Source: JABDKJ01 sp964609215 (GTDB lineage: Bacteria; Bacteroidota; Bacteroidia; Flavobacteriales_D; JABDKJ01). From it: DNA of 64,000 nucleotides. Both the position numbers and the translations under genes were made by a program. Where the stretch lies: contig CAZSQZ010000001.1 in assembly GCA_964609215.1 (NCBI GenBank), positions 186,001 through 250,000 on the forward strand, given 5' to 3'. The notes below the pieces were generated by a model. That model saw only the letters and a list, made by a program, of their open reading frames with translations. It was not told the DNA's origin and made no database searches. Shown one piece after another: positions 1-9,622 of the stretch; position 1 is the first letter of the stretch; each line of letters starts with the position of its first letter.

Positions 1-119
1 AAAGCATCTACTAGAATATTACCTGCCTTCTCTATCTTCAGAAAATTATTATCATCCGCAATAAACTCAGCTAATTTTTCTTGTGCTTCTAAAAAGTGTT
101 TTTTAATGCTTTCTGGCAT
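1..119 (-). CDS. gmhA: phosphoheptose isomerase, N-terminal part (cut by window edge)
   Basis: An ATG at 119 opens a minus-strand frame that runs without a stop to the window edge (39 codons visible). The peptide begins MPESIKKHF and contains EAQEKLAEFIADDNNF and a following AGNILVDA. This matches, from memory, the N-terminal helix of E. coli GmhA (NEAAETLANFLKDD...AAVLLADS) in position and pattern. GmhA isomerises sedoheptulose 7-phosphate to D-glycero-D-manno-heptose 7-phosphate, the first step of ADP-heptose synthesis for lipopolysaccharide core; it is a cytosolic SIS-domain enzyme. The catalytic SIS domain lies outside the window, so the call rests on the N-terminal helix only. It follows dsbD by 27 bp and is probably the last visible gene of that operon. 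Another SIS-domain isomerase is possible. Confidence 0.6.
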   Translation of the reverse strand, partial: MPESIKKHFLEAQEKLAEFIADDNNFLKIEKAGNILVDA

Positions 120-146
120 TTTAATAATTTAAAACAAAGAAAGAAT

Positions 147-2702
147 TTATTTGCTTTGAGCTAGGTCTTTTTGCTTTTGATATTCTTTGTTCATCTCAAT
201 ACCTTCTTTCAAAAATTCAATATACTCATCCGTATCTGGAGTATATCCTACCGGTTTATTCATAAGGCAGCCATCTGGACTCAAGATAGCATATAAGGGT
301 TGTGTACTATTTGCAAAAGACATTATTTCCAAAGTTGACCATTTGTTTCCTATGGTTCTTATTTTCTTTTCTTTTTTAGACCCATTACTGTAGGTAATTA
401 AAACAATGTCTTGTTCTTCTAAGGGTAGTTCTCTTTTATCATCAACATATAAAGAGACCACTTGAAACTCTTCACTCAATAACTTATATACCTCTTCTTT
501 GGGCCAGACGTTTTCCTCCATTCTTCGACAATTTACGCAAGCATGGCCCGTGAAGTCCACAAAAATTGGTTTCTCCTTTTCTAATGCTTTTTCCTGTGCT
601 AAATAAAAATCATCCGAGCAGTCCAAGTCCAATGGACAATCTGATTCATGTTCATACCAACTATAATGTTTGTAAGGAGGAAATCCAGCCAACAGGCCAT
701 GTTCCCAGGTTGGATTTTTTAACATTCCAGGAAATAGATAAATAGCAAATGCCAGAAATAGACCTGCAAAAGCTATTCTAGAAGTTGACAATTTTTTTAT
801 TGGTGAATCATGAGGAAACTTGATGACTCCAAGAAGGTAAAGCCCACATGCTGCGGAGAGCAAGAACCAAATCAAAAAGAATGTTTCTCTCTTAACCCAT
901 CCATATTGGTGAACTAAGTCTGCATTTGAAAGAAACTTAACCGCGAGTGCTAACTCCACAAATCCAAGAACAACTTTTACGGAATTCAACCAACCTCCAG
1001 ATGATGGAAGTTTATTCATCAATTGAGGAAACATTGCAAACAGAGCAAATGGAAATCCGAGAGCAATTCCAAACCCAGCTAAAGCCATTGTTAAAGGCCA
1101 TGGTCCACCTTTTAAAACTCCAGCAAGTAAGGAGCCTAATATTGGACCAGTGCATGAAAATGAGACGATCGCCAAAGTCATTGCCATAAAGAAAATTCCA
1201 ATTAACCCTGATCTATTCGATGCAGAATCTGCTTTATTGGCAATTGAGCTTGGTAGGGTTAATTCATAATAACCAAAGAAACTTCCAGCAAAAAATATGA
1301 AGATTGCGAAAAAGAAAATGTTCAACCAAAAACCGGTGGATATTTCATTGAGGATATCAGGACTAACATTCCAAATATGGAATGGTACTGCGATAACAGT
1401 ATAAATCGCAAAAATGAAAAACCCATAAGTAATTGCTCTAATTTTTCCTTTCTTTTTATCCTCGCTTCCCTTTGTAAAGTAAGAAACTGTCAATGGAATC
1501 ATTGGAAAAACGCAAGGCGTTATCAAAGCAATTAAACCACCAGCTATTCCTCCGAAAAAAGCCAGTAACAATTCTTTGAGTGACAAAGGATCTTTTTCTT
1601 CGCTCGATTCGCTATCCGCAGAGTAGGGATTCTCTATATCCACACATTCCAATTCATATTTTGCATTGTCATAAGTTCCATCCGTATCAGCCAGTGATTG
1701 CCCTGCTGAAACTTCCTTACCCGTCTTCAAGTCAATCTTAAAGTCCAAGAAGTTAGGAGGAAGACATTCTTTGTCACTGCAAAGCATATATTCTAAATAA
1801 CCTTGCACAACTCCCTTTCCATCTGCTTTTAAGTTCTGAGAAAAGACTACTTCATCTTCAAAATAGGCCAAGTCCATTTCAAAATTAGGATCAAAATGAA
1901 CGATAGGCTCAGGCTCACTTATCTTGCCGATTTCACGTACATCTGAAGAATCTATATAAATTGTAAATGAGGTAGGAACTGGACCAATTTTTTCGGGATC
2001 CAGGTGCTGTGAGTATAAATGCCAACCTTTGTCTATTGAAGCTTTATAATCAATTTGGTATTCGCCTTCCTGAATTTTCTTTGATGTAATGGCCCATTCC
2101 ACAGCTTCCTTGATATTACCTTCCTCTGCTTTATCTGATCCAATTACGTTTTGACTTTGATAGCCATTAGAGCTATTTTCATCAGTACCGTTATTGCTAT
2201 GGTCAATTCCCGGGTCCTCCTGCATAGGTTTTGAAGCTCCCGCTCCCTTTACATTCACTTCAAACTCTATCCACTCTGGAGGGAGGCATTCTTTATCATT
2301 ACATACCATAAACTCTAAAGACCCCTTAATCACAAAATCCTCTTCACTCTTGATTTTTATTTTTTGATTAAAAGAGCAATCTCCTTCAAAATATGCTAGA
2401 TCCATTTTAAAATTAGGATCATAGTGCTTTATGCTTTCCCCTTCATTTACACTTCCGATAAGCTCATATTTATCACTTTCCTCAAACTGAAAAGAAGTAG
2501 GAACAGGGCCGCCTTCATCCAAAAATTGGGAATATACATGCCAAGGTTTATCGACTGTAGCGTCTAGATATATTGTTCCCTGGTTACCATTCTGAACTAC
2601 TTTATAATTCCATTCAACCGGATCAACTACCTGAGGTACTCCAGATATCAAGATAGAAGATAGGAATAAAAGCATCCAAAAACTATATTTGATTCTCAAC
2701 AT
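147..2702 (-). CDS. dsbD: thiol:disulfide interchange protein DsbD with duplicated N-terminal domain
   Basis: Inner-membrane reductant conveyor that carries electrons from cytosolic thioredoxin to periplasmic thiol proteins. Residues 1-21 look like a signal peptide. Two copies of a DsbD-N-like periplasmic domain follow (about 28-152 and 202-326); both carry PVPTSF, DPNF.MDLAYFE and a C-x4-C pair followed by LPP (C134/C139 and C308/C313). The eight-helix DsbD membrane domain spans about 375-690, with TPCVFPM (C397) and a second membrane cysteine in SFSCTGP. A thioredoxin-like C-terminal domain holds the redox pair C722-V-N-C725. At 851 residues it is longer than the roughly 565-residue E. coli protein because of the duplication. 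It lies in the pabB-tilS-transporter-dsbD-gmhA gene line. Confidence 0.93.
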   Translation of the reverse strand: MLRIKYSFWMLLFLSSILISGVPQVVDPVEWNYKVVQNGNQGTIYLDATVDKPWHVYSQFLDEGGPVPTSFQFEESDKYELIGSVNEGESIKHYDPNFKMDLAYFEGDCSFNQKIKIKSEEDFVIKGSLEFMVCNDKECLPPEWIEFEVNVKGAGASKPMQEDPGIDHSNNGTDENSSNGYQSQNVIGSDKAEEGNIKEAVEWAITSKKIQEGEYQIDYKASIDKGWHLYSQHLDPEKIGPVPTSFTIYIDSSDVREIGKISEPEPIVHFDPNFEMDLAYFEDEVVFSQNLKADGKGVVQGYLEYMLCSDKECLPPNFLDFKIDLKTGKEVSAGQSLADTDGTYDNAKYELECVDIENPYSADSESSEEKDPLSLKELLLAFFGGIAGGLIALITPCVFPMIPLTVSYFTKGSEDKKKGKIRAITYGFFIFAIYTVIAVPFHIWNVSPDILNEISTGFWLNIFFFAIFIFFAGSFFGYYELTLPSSIANKADSASNRSGLIGIFFMAMTLAIVSFSCTGPILGSLLAGVLKGGPWPLTMALAGFGIALGFPFALFAMFPQLMNKLPSSGGWLNSVKVVLGFVELALAVKFLSNADLVHQYGWVKRETFFLIWFLLSAACGLYLLGVIKFPHDSPIKKLSTSRIAFAGLFLAFAIYLFPGMLKNPTWEHGLLAGFPPYKHYSWYEHESDCPLDLDCSDDFYLAQEKALEKEKPIFVDFTGHACVNCRRMEENVWPKEEVYKLLSEEFQVVSLYVDDKRELPLEEQDIVLITYSNGSKKEKKIRTIGNKWSTLEIMSFANSTQPLYAILSPDGCLMNKPVGYTPDTDEYIEFLKEGIEMNKEYQKQKDLAQSK

Positions 2703-2783
2703 GATAAATATTTGTGTATTATTACGTAAAAGTAGTTTCTAAGGTATTGCATATTCATTTAAATGAAAATCTTTATTGCACTC

Positions 2784-3497
2784 CTAAACCAAATTCAATT
2801 CCTCGTTTTCGCTAATATGGAAATGTTTACGAGCAAGGAAAATCAAAAAGTAAAGTATTGGAGTATCTACAAGTGCGAATATAACCTTATATAAAAAGCC
2901 ATTAATAAATAACTCATTAAATCGGCTCCAGTCTAATTTTCCGAAAGAGCACAACAAAATTAGAACTATAGCAGTATCAATGAATTGGCTGGGAATAGTT
3001 GAAAAATTATTTCTCAACCAAAGTTTTTTTCCCTTAGTTAACTGCTTCCAAAAATGAAAAATTCTGATATCGATGAATTGTGCTATTAAGTAGGCACACA
3101 TAGACGCAAAAATTGCTGGCCCAGTTAATCCAAAAACATTTGCATAGACCTCATCACCCACAGGAGACCATTCTGTTGCGGGAGTCAAAATTGAAATGCT
3201 AATTAGTAAATAAACAAATATAGCTGATAGGAATCCCACAAAAACGACCTTGTTGGCCATCTTGCGACCATAGAGTTCTGAAATTAGATCAGTAACTAAA
3301 AATGTAACTGGATAAGCTAAAAGACCAACGCTAGCCTCGAAGGTAAAATCTGCTACTTCCATTTCTCCAAGAAAGGTGAAAGGGCGCCAAAAAAAGAACT
3401 TCTGAAATATTAGATTGCATGCAACTAGTGATGCAACAAATATTCCCGAAAGTGCGAGAAACAGTGTGAGCCCCTTTGTTTTTATTTTGGTCTCCAT
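2784..3497 (-). CDS. queuosine precursor transporter (YhhQ/VUT family)
   Basis: A 237-residue integral membrane protein with about six hydrophobic segments. The pattern of LAYPVTFLVTDLISELYGRK in the second/third helix region and FIDIRIFHFWKQLT is typical of the YhhQ (VUT) family, which imports 7-deazaguanine precursors of the tRNA modification queuosine. Substrate is inferred from family membership. Its start overlaps the end of tilS by 16 bases, so translation is probably coupled. Having a queuosine-precursor transporter beside tilS places two tRNA wobble-modification functions together. Nothing unusual in length or motifs. Confidence 0.85.
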   Translation of the reverse strand: METKIKTKGLTLFLALSGIFVASLVACNLIFQKFFFWRPFTFLGEMEVADFTFEASVGLLAYPVTFLVTDLISELYGRKMANKVVFVGFLSAIFVYLLISISILTPATEWSPVGDEVYANVFGLTGPAIFASMCAYLIAQFIDIRIFHFWKQLTKGKKLWLRNNFSTIPSQFIDTAIVLILLCSFGKLDWSRFNELFINGFLYKVIFALVDTPILYFLIFLARKHFHISENEELNLV

Positions 3498-4807
3498 TCC
3501 AATTTCAATGCTTTTGTATCTGAAAGGTTTAACTTATAATCTTCACTTATTCTTTTTCCTACCAACCAAACAATCTCTTCATTTGATGTAAGAACAAGTT
3601 GCTTTTCTTTTTCAAATCTCGATAATTTAATATCGACTAAAAAATCACTTACTTTTTTCATGCCCTTCATACCCAAGGGCTTAAAAATATCTCCCTGTCT
3701 CCAATTTCTTAACTCCAAAGGAAATTTTAACCTATTCATATTCAGGAAAGCCACATTTTCGTTTCTATCGAAATCTAAGTTATTTACATCTTCTTCAGTG
3801 ATATAAAGATCTGACTCTTCCAACTTAATTTCATTTGTCGCTTCCTCAATTTTTAGCGCTAATTCCCTATTTAACTCTTTCTTGAAAAGAATTAGAGATT
3901 CTCTATCCTTGAGCAAGTCATGGGTTTTACCAAGTATTCTTTTTCCTGTTTGCGCCTCAATTAATTTCGAAGCCTCTATTCTTTGGGAGTTACTAAATCC
4001 GAAATCCTCTAGAAGATAAAATAGGATATCCTGAGGATTTTTGAATTTTCGAAGTTCCTCAATTTGGATAGTATTTGGAGAAGAAAAACAAAGCTCTTCT
4101 GCTTTTTGTATTTCCAACCCCATTGCCTTCCACAACTGATTATTTAATTCTATTTTTTCCTGCCATTCCCCGTAAAAATCTACCGACTTATCCTTAAGTT
4201 TTGGGATAACAATATTTCGGATTTCATTTCTTAAATACTTATTGTCTTTATTCGATTGATCTTCTCTAAACTCAAGTTTATTTTTTTCCGCAATCACCTT
4301 TATTTCTTCTCTCCTCAGAAAGATTAAAGGGCGAATGATATTTTCTCTTTGAGGTAAAATACCTCTGAGTCCTTTTATTCCTGTACCCCTATGAATATTG
4401 ATAAGAATAGTTTCAATACTATCGTCTAAATGATGTGCGGTTGCTACTTTAGCATAAGCAAAATCTTCACATAGCTGGGTAAACCACTCATATCTCAAAT
4501 CTCTTGCTGCTTCCTGAATGCTAAGACGATTAACAAGAGCGTATTTTTTCGTGTTAAATGACTTATTATGAAATGTAATATTCAGTTTTTTTGTTGTTTC
4601 CTCCACTAACTCTTCATCCAAATCCGCTTCCTTATCTCTCAATTGAAAATTACAATGTGCAACTGCAAAAGGAATTTCAGTCTGAGAAAAGAAATACAAC
4701 ATTGACATACTATCCATTCCTCCACTTACTGCTAACAGTATTTTTTCATCTTTTTCGACAAGATTGTTCTCTGCAATAAAATCTGATATTTTATTGATAG
4801 AACTCAT
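3482..4807 (-). CDS. tilS: tRNA(Ile)-lysidine synthase TilS
   Basis: Attaches lysine to C34 of the CAU anticodon of tRNA-Ile, changing its decoding from AUG to AUA. The ATP-pyrophosphatase P-loop SGGMDS is at residues 28-33, followed by AHCNFQLR and TAHHLDD, and the C-terminal part contains the TilS-C pattern RNWRQGD.F.PLGMKG.KKVSDFL. The ORF is open upstream to 4846, but I choose the ATG at 4807 because it forms an ATGA overlap with the pabB stop (4804-4806) and gives the normal N-terminus MSSINKISDF; this makes 441 residues. Its 3' end overlaps the transporter gene. Essential housekeeping enzyme. Confidence 0.95.
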   Translation of the reverse strand: MSSINKISDFIAENNLVEKDEKILLAVSGGMDSMSMLYFFSQTEIPFAVAHCNFQLRDKEADLDEELVEETTKKLNITFHNKSFNTKKYALVNRLSIQEAARDLRYEWFTQLCEDFAYAKVATAHHLDDSIETILINIHRGTGIKGLRGILPQRENIIRPLIFLRREEIKVIAEKNKLEFREDQSNKDNKYLRNEIRNIVIPKLKDKSVDFYGEWQEKIELNNQLWKAMGLEIQKAEELCFSSPNTIQIEELRKFKNPQDILFYLLEDFGFSNSQRIEASKLIEAQTGKRILGKTHDLLKDRESLILFKKELNRELALKIEEATNEIKLEESDLYITEEDVNNLDFDRNENVAFLNMNRLKFPLELRNWRQGDIFKPLGMKGMKKVSDFLVDIKLSRFEKEKQLVLTSNEEIVWLVGKRISEDYKLNLSDTKALKLEWRPK

Positions 4808-5931
4808 TTCAATGCTTGAAACATGGCTTCTGCTTTTAAAAGACATTCTTCATATTCTCGTTCTGGATCAGACTTCGCTGTTATTGCACCGCCCACTGGA
4901 ATACTCAAATGTTTAGTTTTCTGATTATATAGAATACTTCTGATAACCACGTTAAAATCGAAATCCCCATTATTATCAATATACCCTATAGAGCCAGAAT
5001 AAATACCTCTTTTAAAATCTTCCACCTGCTCACTTATCTTCATTGCCGAGATTTTTGGAGCACCTGTCATAGAAGCCATAGGGAATGTGGCTCTAATAAT
5101 ATCTTGAAATGTTTGCTCATCTTTAATTCGAGCCTCAATAGTAGATACTAGGTGATGGACTGTTTTAAAAGAGTGAACTTCTGCCAGCTCTTTTACTATT
5201 ACGGAAGCTTTTTGAGCAATTCTGGAAAAATCGTTTCGAACCACATCTGTGGTCATAACATTTTCAGCCTTTTCCTTTTTACTAAGTTTTAAACTTTTCT
5301 TTATCAATTCATCATTAGTATCATTCTTTCCTCTTTTTACAGTTCCCTTTATAGGTTGGGAAATTAATCTTGAACCATTTTTTTTAATAAAACGTTCAGG
5401 ACTTCCACAAAGAACAAACAGATCCCCAATTTTTAAAAATGAACTGAAGGGAGCTTTTGTTAATTGATTCAATTTATAGTACACCGAATAGGGATTGATT
5501 TGGGCATTTTCACAATACCATTCAATACAATAATTTATCTCGTAAATGTCACCTCTTCTTATGTGAAATTGAATCTGATCAAAATTTGCTAAATATTCTT
5601 CTTTAGAGGTTCTTTGTTTTAAGTCTGGAGATTCATTAATGAAAGAATAATCTTTATCATAAGCTTCCATGCTCTGGACTGAACCGATTATTGGATTAAG
5701 AATGTCCTTCGAAATATCAAATAAAAGTTCTGGTTGAAAAAAATAATACTCAGGTAATTCAAAAAGAGCATTATTTTCAGAGCGTAGGTTTTCTATTGAA
5801 TTTTTGAAATCGTAATTTAAAAACCCAAAGTGCCATCTATTCTCTAAAAGGCTCCAAGCATCTGATTTTTCTATACTTTTTATTGAATTTGAAAGGCCTA
5901 AGAAATCCAAGCCGAAACCATTAGAATTCAA
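4804..5931 (-). CDS. pabB: aminodeoxychorismate synthase component I
   Basis: Chorismate-binding enzyme of folate synthesis that makes 4-amino-4-deoxychorismate with a glutaminase partner. The chorismate-binding core is complete: IRRGDIYEINYC (124-135), GSPERF, PIKGT (193-197), EN.MTTDVVRND, HLVSTIEAR, FPMASMTGAPK and RGIYSGSIGY. The lysine in PIKGT (K195) is the known PabB nucleophile position; anthranilate synthase TrpE has alanine there, so this supports PabB over TrpE. At 375 residues it lacks much of the N-terminal domain of E. coli PabB, as is common for short PabB forms. It is the first gene of the minus-strand operon and shares an ATGA overlap with tilS. Confidence 0.88.
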   Translation of the reverse strand: MNSNGFGLDFLGLSNSIKSIEKSDAWSLLENRWHFGFLNYDFKNSIENLRSENNALFELPEYYFFQPELLFDISKDILNPIIGSVQSMEAYDKDYSFINESPDLKQRTSKEEYLANFDQIQFHIRRGDIYEINYCIEWYCENAQINPYSVYYKLNQLTKAPFSSFLKIGDLFVLCGSPERFIKKNGSRLISQPIKGTVKRGKNDTNDELIKKSLKLSKKEKAENVMTTDVVRNDFSRIAQKASVIVKELAEVHSFKTVHHLVSTIEARIKDEQTFQDIIRATFPMASMTGAPKISAMKISEQVEDFKRGIYSGSIGYIDNNGDFDFNVVIRSILYNQKTKHLSIPVGGAITAKSDPEREYEECLLKAEAMFQALK

Positions 5932-6035
5932 ATAACATAGATTCCTTGCTTGAATACCTTCTAGGTCAGTAATATTAAAGGGTTTCGGATAAATCTTTTT
6001 TGAAATTAAGTGAAAAAAGGATTAGTTAATTGCCC

Positions 6036-6043
6036 CAAAAATA
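6036..6043 (-). promoter_or_regulatory. possible -7 element upstream of pabB
   Basis: On the minus strand this reads TATTTTTG, which fits the Bacteroidota -7 consensus TAnnTTTG. It lies about 105 bp upstream of the pabB start in an A+T-rich gap between divergent genes. No TTG was found at the -33 spacing, so this is weak support. The rest of 5932-6157 shows no other clear element. Confidence 0.25.
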
Positions 6044-6157
6044 CGTCTAATAGTCCTTTAATTAAGGCATTATGTTATATAAAGGTGGATTTTTTATAAA
6101 TTTTTCTTTAATTTTATAGTCTTGAGGGTCAACCATTTCCTCATTTGCCAAACTATT

Positions 6158-7486
6158 ATGAAAAAGGTATTTGCTTTAATCGCCTTTGCAGCGATTTGTT
6201 TTTTCGGAAATCAAGCTTTTGGGCAAGCTAGAATAATATCTACCGGTGGACCATTTATAGTAATGGACGAAGGTGCTAGTGGATCTGGAGTTTTCTTGGT
6301 AGTTGAAAACCCCAATAATAATGCTATTGCTCCATCATCTGGGGTTCCGGATCTCAACATTGTCAGCGAACATGAGAACAATGTTATCAAATGGTTTATT
6401 AATGGAAATGCAGGTAATAATATCATTCCTTTTTCTTCTCCTGCGGGCAACTCTGTTAGAACTTTATTCCAAATTGCAGCTGGAAACGAAGGAGTTCAAG
6501 ATCCAAACGCTTTTATTCAATTTTCAACTTACAATACAGGAATAGATAATCTCCCTTTACCAACAGGAATTAACCACCTAACAAATTTTAATATCGCTAC
6601 TTCTACTGGGAGTGCAAGTCTTGATGAAAATGCTCCAAATACTTTTGACAGGTTTTGGATAATAGATATTTTCGGTTATTCCTCAAATCCTAGTCCAAGA
6701 TTGTTTTTTGGATTTGATGCTCAAGATATTATAACACCAGGAAATAACCCCATAAATACCGGTAACTTAATGGTTCAAAGGTTTAATCCTACTGCTGGGA
6801 CAATGGGACAATGGGCAGATTTTTTCTTTCCAAGTGTAGGGGTGTTGCCAGGAGGTTTGATAGGGCCAACTGATGTGCCAGCATCTGAAATGTACAGATC
6901 ATGGACGATATCCAATTTTGACGAACCTTTGTCTGTAGAATTATTAGATTTCGAAGCAAATTGTGAAAATGATAGAGCATTAATAAAATGGTCTACTGCC
7001 TCTGAACAAAATTCCGATTATTTTACGGTTGAAAGTTCTTCTGATGGTCAGTTTTGGAAAACTGTGGAAGAAGTTCCTGCTGCAGGAAATAGTTCTTCTG
7101 TAATCAACTATTCTGTTTATGATGAAAATGCTAAAAACGGGATAAATTACTATAGAGTTACTGAAACAGATATTAATGGTACAGAATCTACTTTTGGCCC
7201 TGTATCTGCTAATTGTGGTTCAAACGCATTTGAAATAGTAAATGTTTTAAATGATTATAGCTCAAGTGGTCAATTGGATGTTATTGTGAATACTTCTGAG
7301 GACAAATTGACAGACATTCGTATTATTGATATGGCTGGAAAATTGGTTTATGAACGACCAAATGAAATGATTCAGGAAGGAGTTTCTACAATTACTTTAA
7401 ATAAAGGAGATCTTGCAATGGGCGTTTATTTTATTGCTATTCAATCTTCTGATGAAGTATTGACTAAAAAAATTGTACTTAACTAA
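6158..7486 (+). CDS. secreted protein with T9SS type A sorting domain
   Basis: Extracellular or cell-surface protein of unknown function, exported by Sec and then the type IX system. A clear signal peptide starts at the ATG I chose (MKKVFALIAFAAICFFGNQAFGQ); an upstream TTG at 6122 would add 12 residues without signal-peptide character. The first 265 residues are a beta-rich, Asn/Gly/Pro-rich region that I do not recognise. Next comes a common Bacteroidota surface module (LLDFEANCENDRALIKWST, then NYYRVTETDINGTE). The last 80 or so residues are the T9SS C-terminal signal with the final GVYFIAI....TKKIVLN pattern. Monocistronic, ending at a strong terminator. Length 442 residues. Confidence 0.88.
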   Translation: MKKVFALIAFAAICFFGNQAFGQARIISTGGPFIVMDEGASGSGVFLVVENPNNNAIAPSSGVPDLNIVSEHENNVIKWFINGNAGNNIIPFSSPAGNSVRTLFQIAAGNEGVQDPNAFIQFSTYNTGIDNLPLPTGINHLTNFNIATSTGSASLDENAPNTFDRFWIIDIFGYSSNPSPRLFFGFDAQDIITPGNNPINTGNLMVQRFNPTAGTMGQWADFFFPSVGVLPGGLIGPTDVPASEMYRSWTISNFDEPLSVELLDFEANCENDRALIKWSTASEQNSDYFTVESSSDGQFWKTVEEVPAAGNSSSVINYSVYDENAKNGINYYRVTETDINGTESTFGPVSANCGSNAFEIVNVLNDYSSSGQLDVIVNTSEDKLTDIRIIDMAGKLVYERPNEMIQEGVSTITLNKGDLAMGVYFIAIQSSDEVLTKKIVLN

Positions 7487-7507
7487 ATTTTCATAAAATT
7501 TCTTTAA

Positions 7508-7537
7508 CCCTTAGTTCCAAGAACTAGGGGTTTTTTT
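7508..7537 (+). terminator. intrinsic terminator after the T9SS protein gene
   Basis: Ten-base-pair stem (7508-7517 with 7521-7530, one G-T wobble), three-base loop CAA and a run of seven T. It lies 22 bp after the stop codon of the plus-strand gene. The T run overlaps the stop codon of the convergent ung gene. Confidence 0.88.
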
Positions 7538-8201
7538 ATGCCCAGTTTATTAGTGGTTTACCCAAACTTTCCAAATATGAGTTTGCTTTGAGAAAATGAT
7601 TATTTCCCAAAAAGCCTCTGTGTGCTGAAAAGGGAGATGGATGAGCCGAACTTAAAACCAAATGCTTATCATTATTAATGATCTTTCCCTTATGCTGAGC
7701 ATACGATCCCCAAAGCATAAAGACCACATTCTCTTTTTCCTCATTAATCACCCTAATAACAGCATCTGTAAAATCCTCCCATCCTTTCTTTTGATGAGAA
7801 CCCGGAGTTCTAGCACGTACTGTTAATGTTGCATTTAGTAAAAAGACTCCTTGCTCTGCCCACCTATTCAAATCTCCTGTTTGTGGATAGGAAGAATTGT
7901 ATTCCGATTGGATCTCCTTAAAAATGTTTCTTAGTGAAGGTGGAAATGCAATTCCTTCATTTACAGAAAAACAAAGCCCATTTGCCTGACCTGGCCCATG
8001 ATAGGGGTCCTGACCAATAATAACAACTTTTACATCCTGTAAATTGCATTTGTAAAATGCTCGAAAAATATCTTTTCCCTTAGGATAGATGTCGTGATTG
8101 CTATACTCTTCCTTAACGAATTGAACCAATTTATGGAAATAGGGTTTTTCAAACTCCTCTTTTAAAACTGCTTTCCAACTAGATTCAATCTGAACCTCCA
8201 T
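7536..8201 (-). CDS. ung: uracil-DNA glycosylase
   Basis: Removes uracil from DNA at the start of base-excision repair. Family 1 UNG motifs are all present: the water-activating loop GQDPYHG (63-69, Asp65), the uracil-binding FSV and LLNATLTVR, and the leucine/minor-groove loop HPSPFSAHRGF (His187). The length of 221 residues is normal. The start codon overlaps the last base of the lpdA stop codon (TAATG), so the two genes are probably cotranscribed, an arrangement with no obvious functional link. Confidence 0.97.
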   Translation of the reverse strand: MEVQIESSWKAVLKEEFEKPYFHKLVQFVKEEYSNHDIYPKGKDIFRAFYKCNLQDVKVVIIGQDPYHGPGQANGLCFSVNEGIAFPPSLRNIFKEIQSEYNSSYPQTGDLNRWAEQGVFLLNATLTVRARTPGSHQKKGWEDFTDAVIRVINEEKENVVFMLWGSYAQHKGKIINNDKHLVLSSAHPSPFSAHRGFLGNNHFLKANSYLESLGKPLINWA

Positions 8202-9601
8202 TAAATATGTAAGGCTCTATTATCAGTAGCCGCAAGCGCAGCTTCTCTAAACGACTCGGTATATGTAGGATGCGCATGACTCATTCGAGCAATATCTTCA
8301 GCAGTTGCTCTATATTCCATAGCAACAACAGCCTCTGCAATCATATCTGCTGCTCTTGGACCAATCATATGAACACCTAAAATTTCATCTGTTTCTTTAT
8401 CAGCTAAGACTTTTATCAAACCATCTGTGTCCATACTTGCACGTGCTCTTCCACTCGCTTTAAACGGAAATGAACCTGATTTATAGGCAACTCCTGCGGC
8501 TTTCAATTGTTCTTCTGTCTGTCCAACAGAGGCTACTTCCGGCCAAGTATACACTACACCGGGAATTAAATTATAATTGATATGTGGCTTTTGGCCTGCC
8601 ATCTGCTCAGCAACTAAAACACCTTCTTCCTCTGCTTTATGGGCAAGCATTGCACCTTTAATTACATCTCCTATTGCATAAATTCCTTTCACATTGGTTT
8701 GAAGATGATCATCCACTTCTATTCTCCCTCTCTCATCTAGCTTTATCCCAACATTATCTAACCCCAGGTTTTCTGTATAAGGCTTTCTACCAACTGAAAC
8801 CAAGCAATAATCTCCTTTTACCACAACCTCTTTTTTCGACTTATCTTTTGCTTTCACACTTACTTGCTTCGTAGTAGTTTTTACTTCTGAAACACCATGA
8901 TTCAAGTAGAATTCCATTCCCAATTTCTTAAGGGACTTCTGGAGCTCTTTACCCATCGTTCTATCCATTCCTGCAATAATGGAATCCATATATTCAAAAA
9001 CGGAAACTTTTGCTCCTAGCCTAGCATAGACAGATCCTAATTCCAAGCCAATCACTCCACCACCTATAATGATAAGATGTTTTGGAACCTCTTTTAATTC
9101 CAATGCCTCAGTTGAGGTTATTACCCTCTTTTTATCTATTTCAATAAAAGGCAAAGTAGATGGCTTAGACCCTGTAGCTATAATAACCTTATCCGATTTT
9201 ATTTCTTCTGTTTTCTTCGCTCCCTTTATTGAAATGGTATTAGCATCTTTAAAAGAACCATGACCGTGAAAGACATCAATCTTATTCTTTTTCATAAGGT
9301 AAACAATACCCGCAGTCGTTTGATCGACCACTCCTTGTTTTCTCTTAATCATTTGTTTAAAATCAAGTTTTAAACCCGTCAGTCCAATACCATGCTCTTT
9401 GAATGTTTCATTAGCATTGTGATAATGTTCTGAAGAATCTAATAGAGCTTTTGACGGTATACATCCAACATTTAAGCATGTTCCGCCTAAGGTATCGTAC
9501 TTTTCTACTATAGCGGTCTTCATTCCTAATTGCGCACATCTAATTGCTGCTACATAACCCCCAGGTCCAGATCCGATTACTGTTACATCGTATTTGCTCA
9601 T
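8201..9601 (-). CDS. lpdA: dihydrolipoyl dehydrogenase (E3)
   Basis: Flavoprotein that re-oxidises the lipoyl arms of pyruvate and 2-oxoglutarate dehydrogenase complexes and the glycine cleavage system. FAD-binding GSGPGG is at 10-15, the redox-active disulfide is C42-LNVG-C47, the NAD-binding GGGVIGLELG is near 177, and the catalytic His-Glu pair is in HAHPTYTE (442-449) near the C-terminus. Length of 466 residues is standard. No lipoyl domain is fused and no E1/E2 genes are nearby, so it is a stand-alone E3 gene. It is followed directly by ung. A -7-like element sits just upstream. Confidence 0.97.
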   Translation of the reverse strand: MSKYDVTVIGSGPGGYVAAIRCAQLGMKTAIVEKYDTLGGTCLNVGCIPSKALLDSSEHYHNANETFKEHGIGLTGLKLDFKQMIKRKQGVVDQTTAGIVYLMKKNKIDVFHGHGSFKDANTISIKGAKKTEEIKSDKVIIATGSKPSTLPFIEIDKKRVITSTEALELKEVPKHLIIIGGGVIGLELGSVYARLGAKVSVFEYMDSIIAGMDRTMGKELQKSLKKLGMEFYLNHGVSEVKTTTKQVSVKAKDKSKKEVVVKGDYCLVSVGRKPYTENLGLDNVGIKLDERGRIEVDDHLQTNVKGIYAIGDVIKGAMLAHKAEEEGVLVAEQMAGQKPHINYNLIPGVVYTWPEVASVGQTEEQLKAAGVAYKSGSFPFKASGRARASMDTDGLIKVLADKETDEILGVHMIGPRAADMIAEAVVAMEYRATAEDIARMSHAHPTYTESFREAALAATDNRALHI

Positions 9602-9622
9602 TAAAGCGAATTTAAGTTATGA

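Noticed and set aside
4808..4846. Upstream TilS start at 4846
   Set aside because: The ATG at 4807 overlaps the pabB stop as ATGA and gives the normal N-terminus; the extra 13 residues lie wholly within the pabB coding region.
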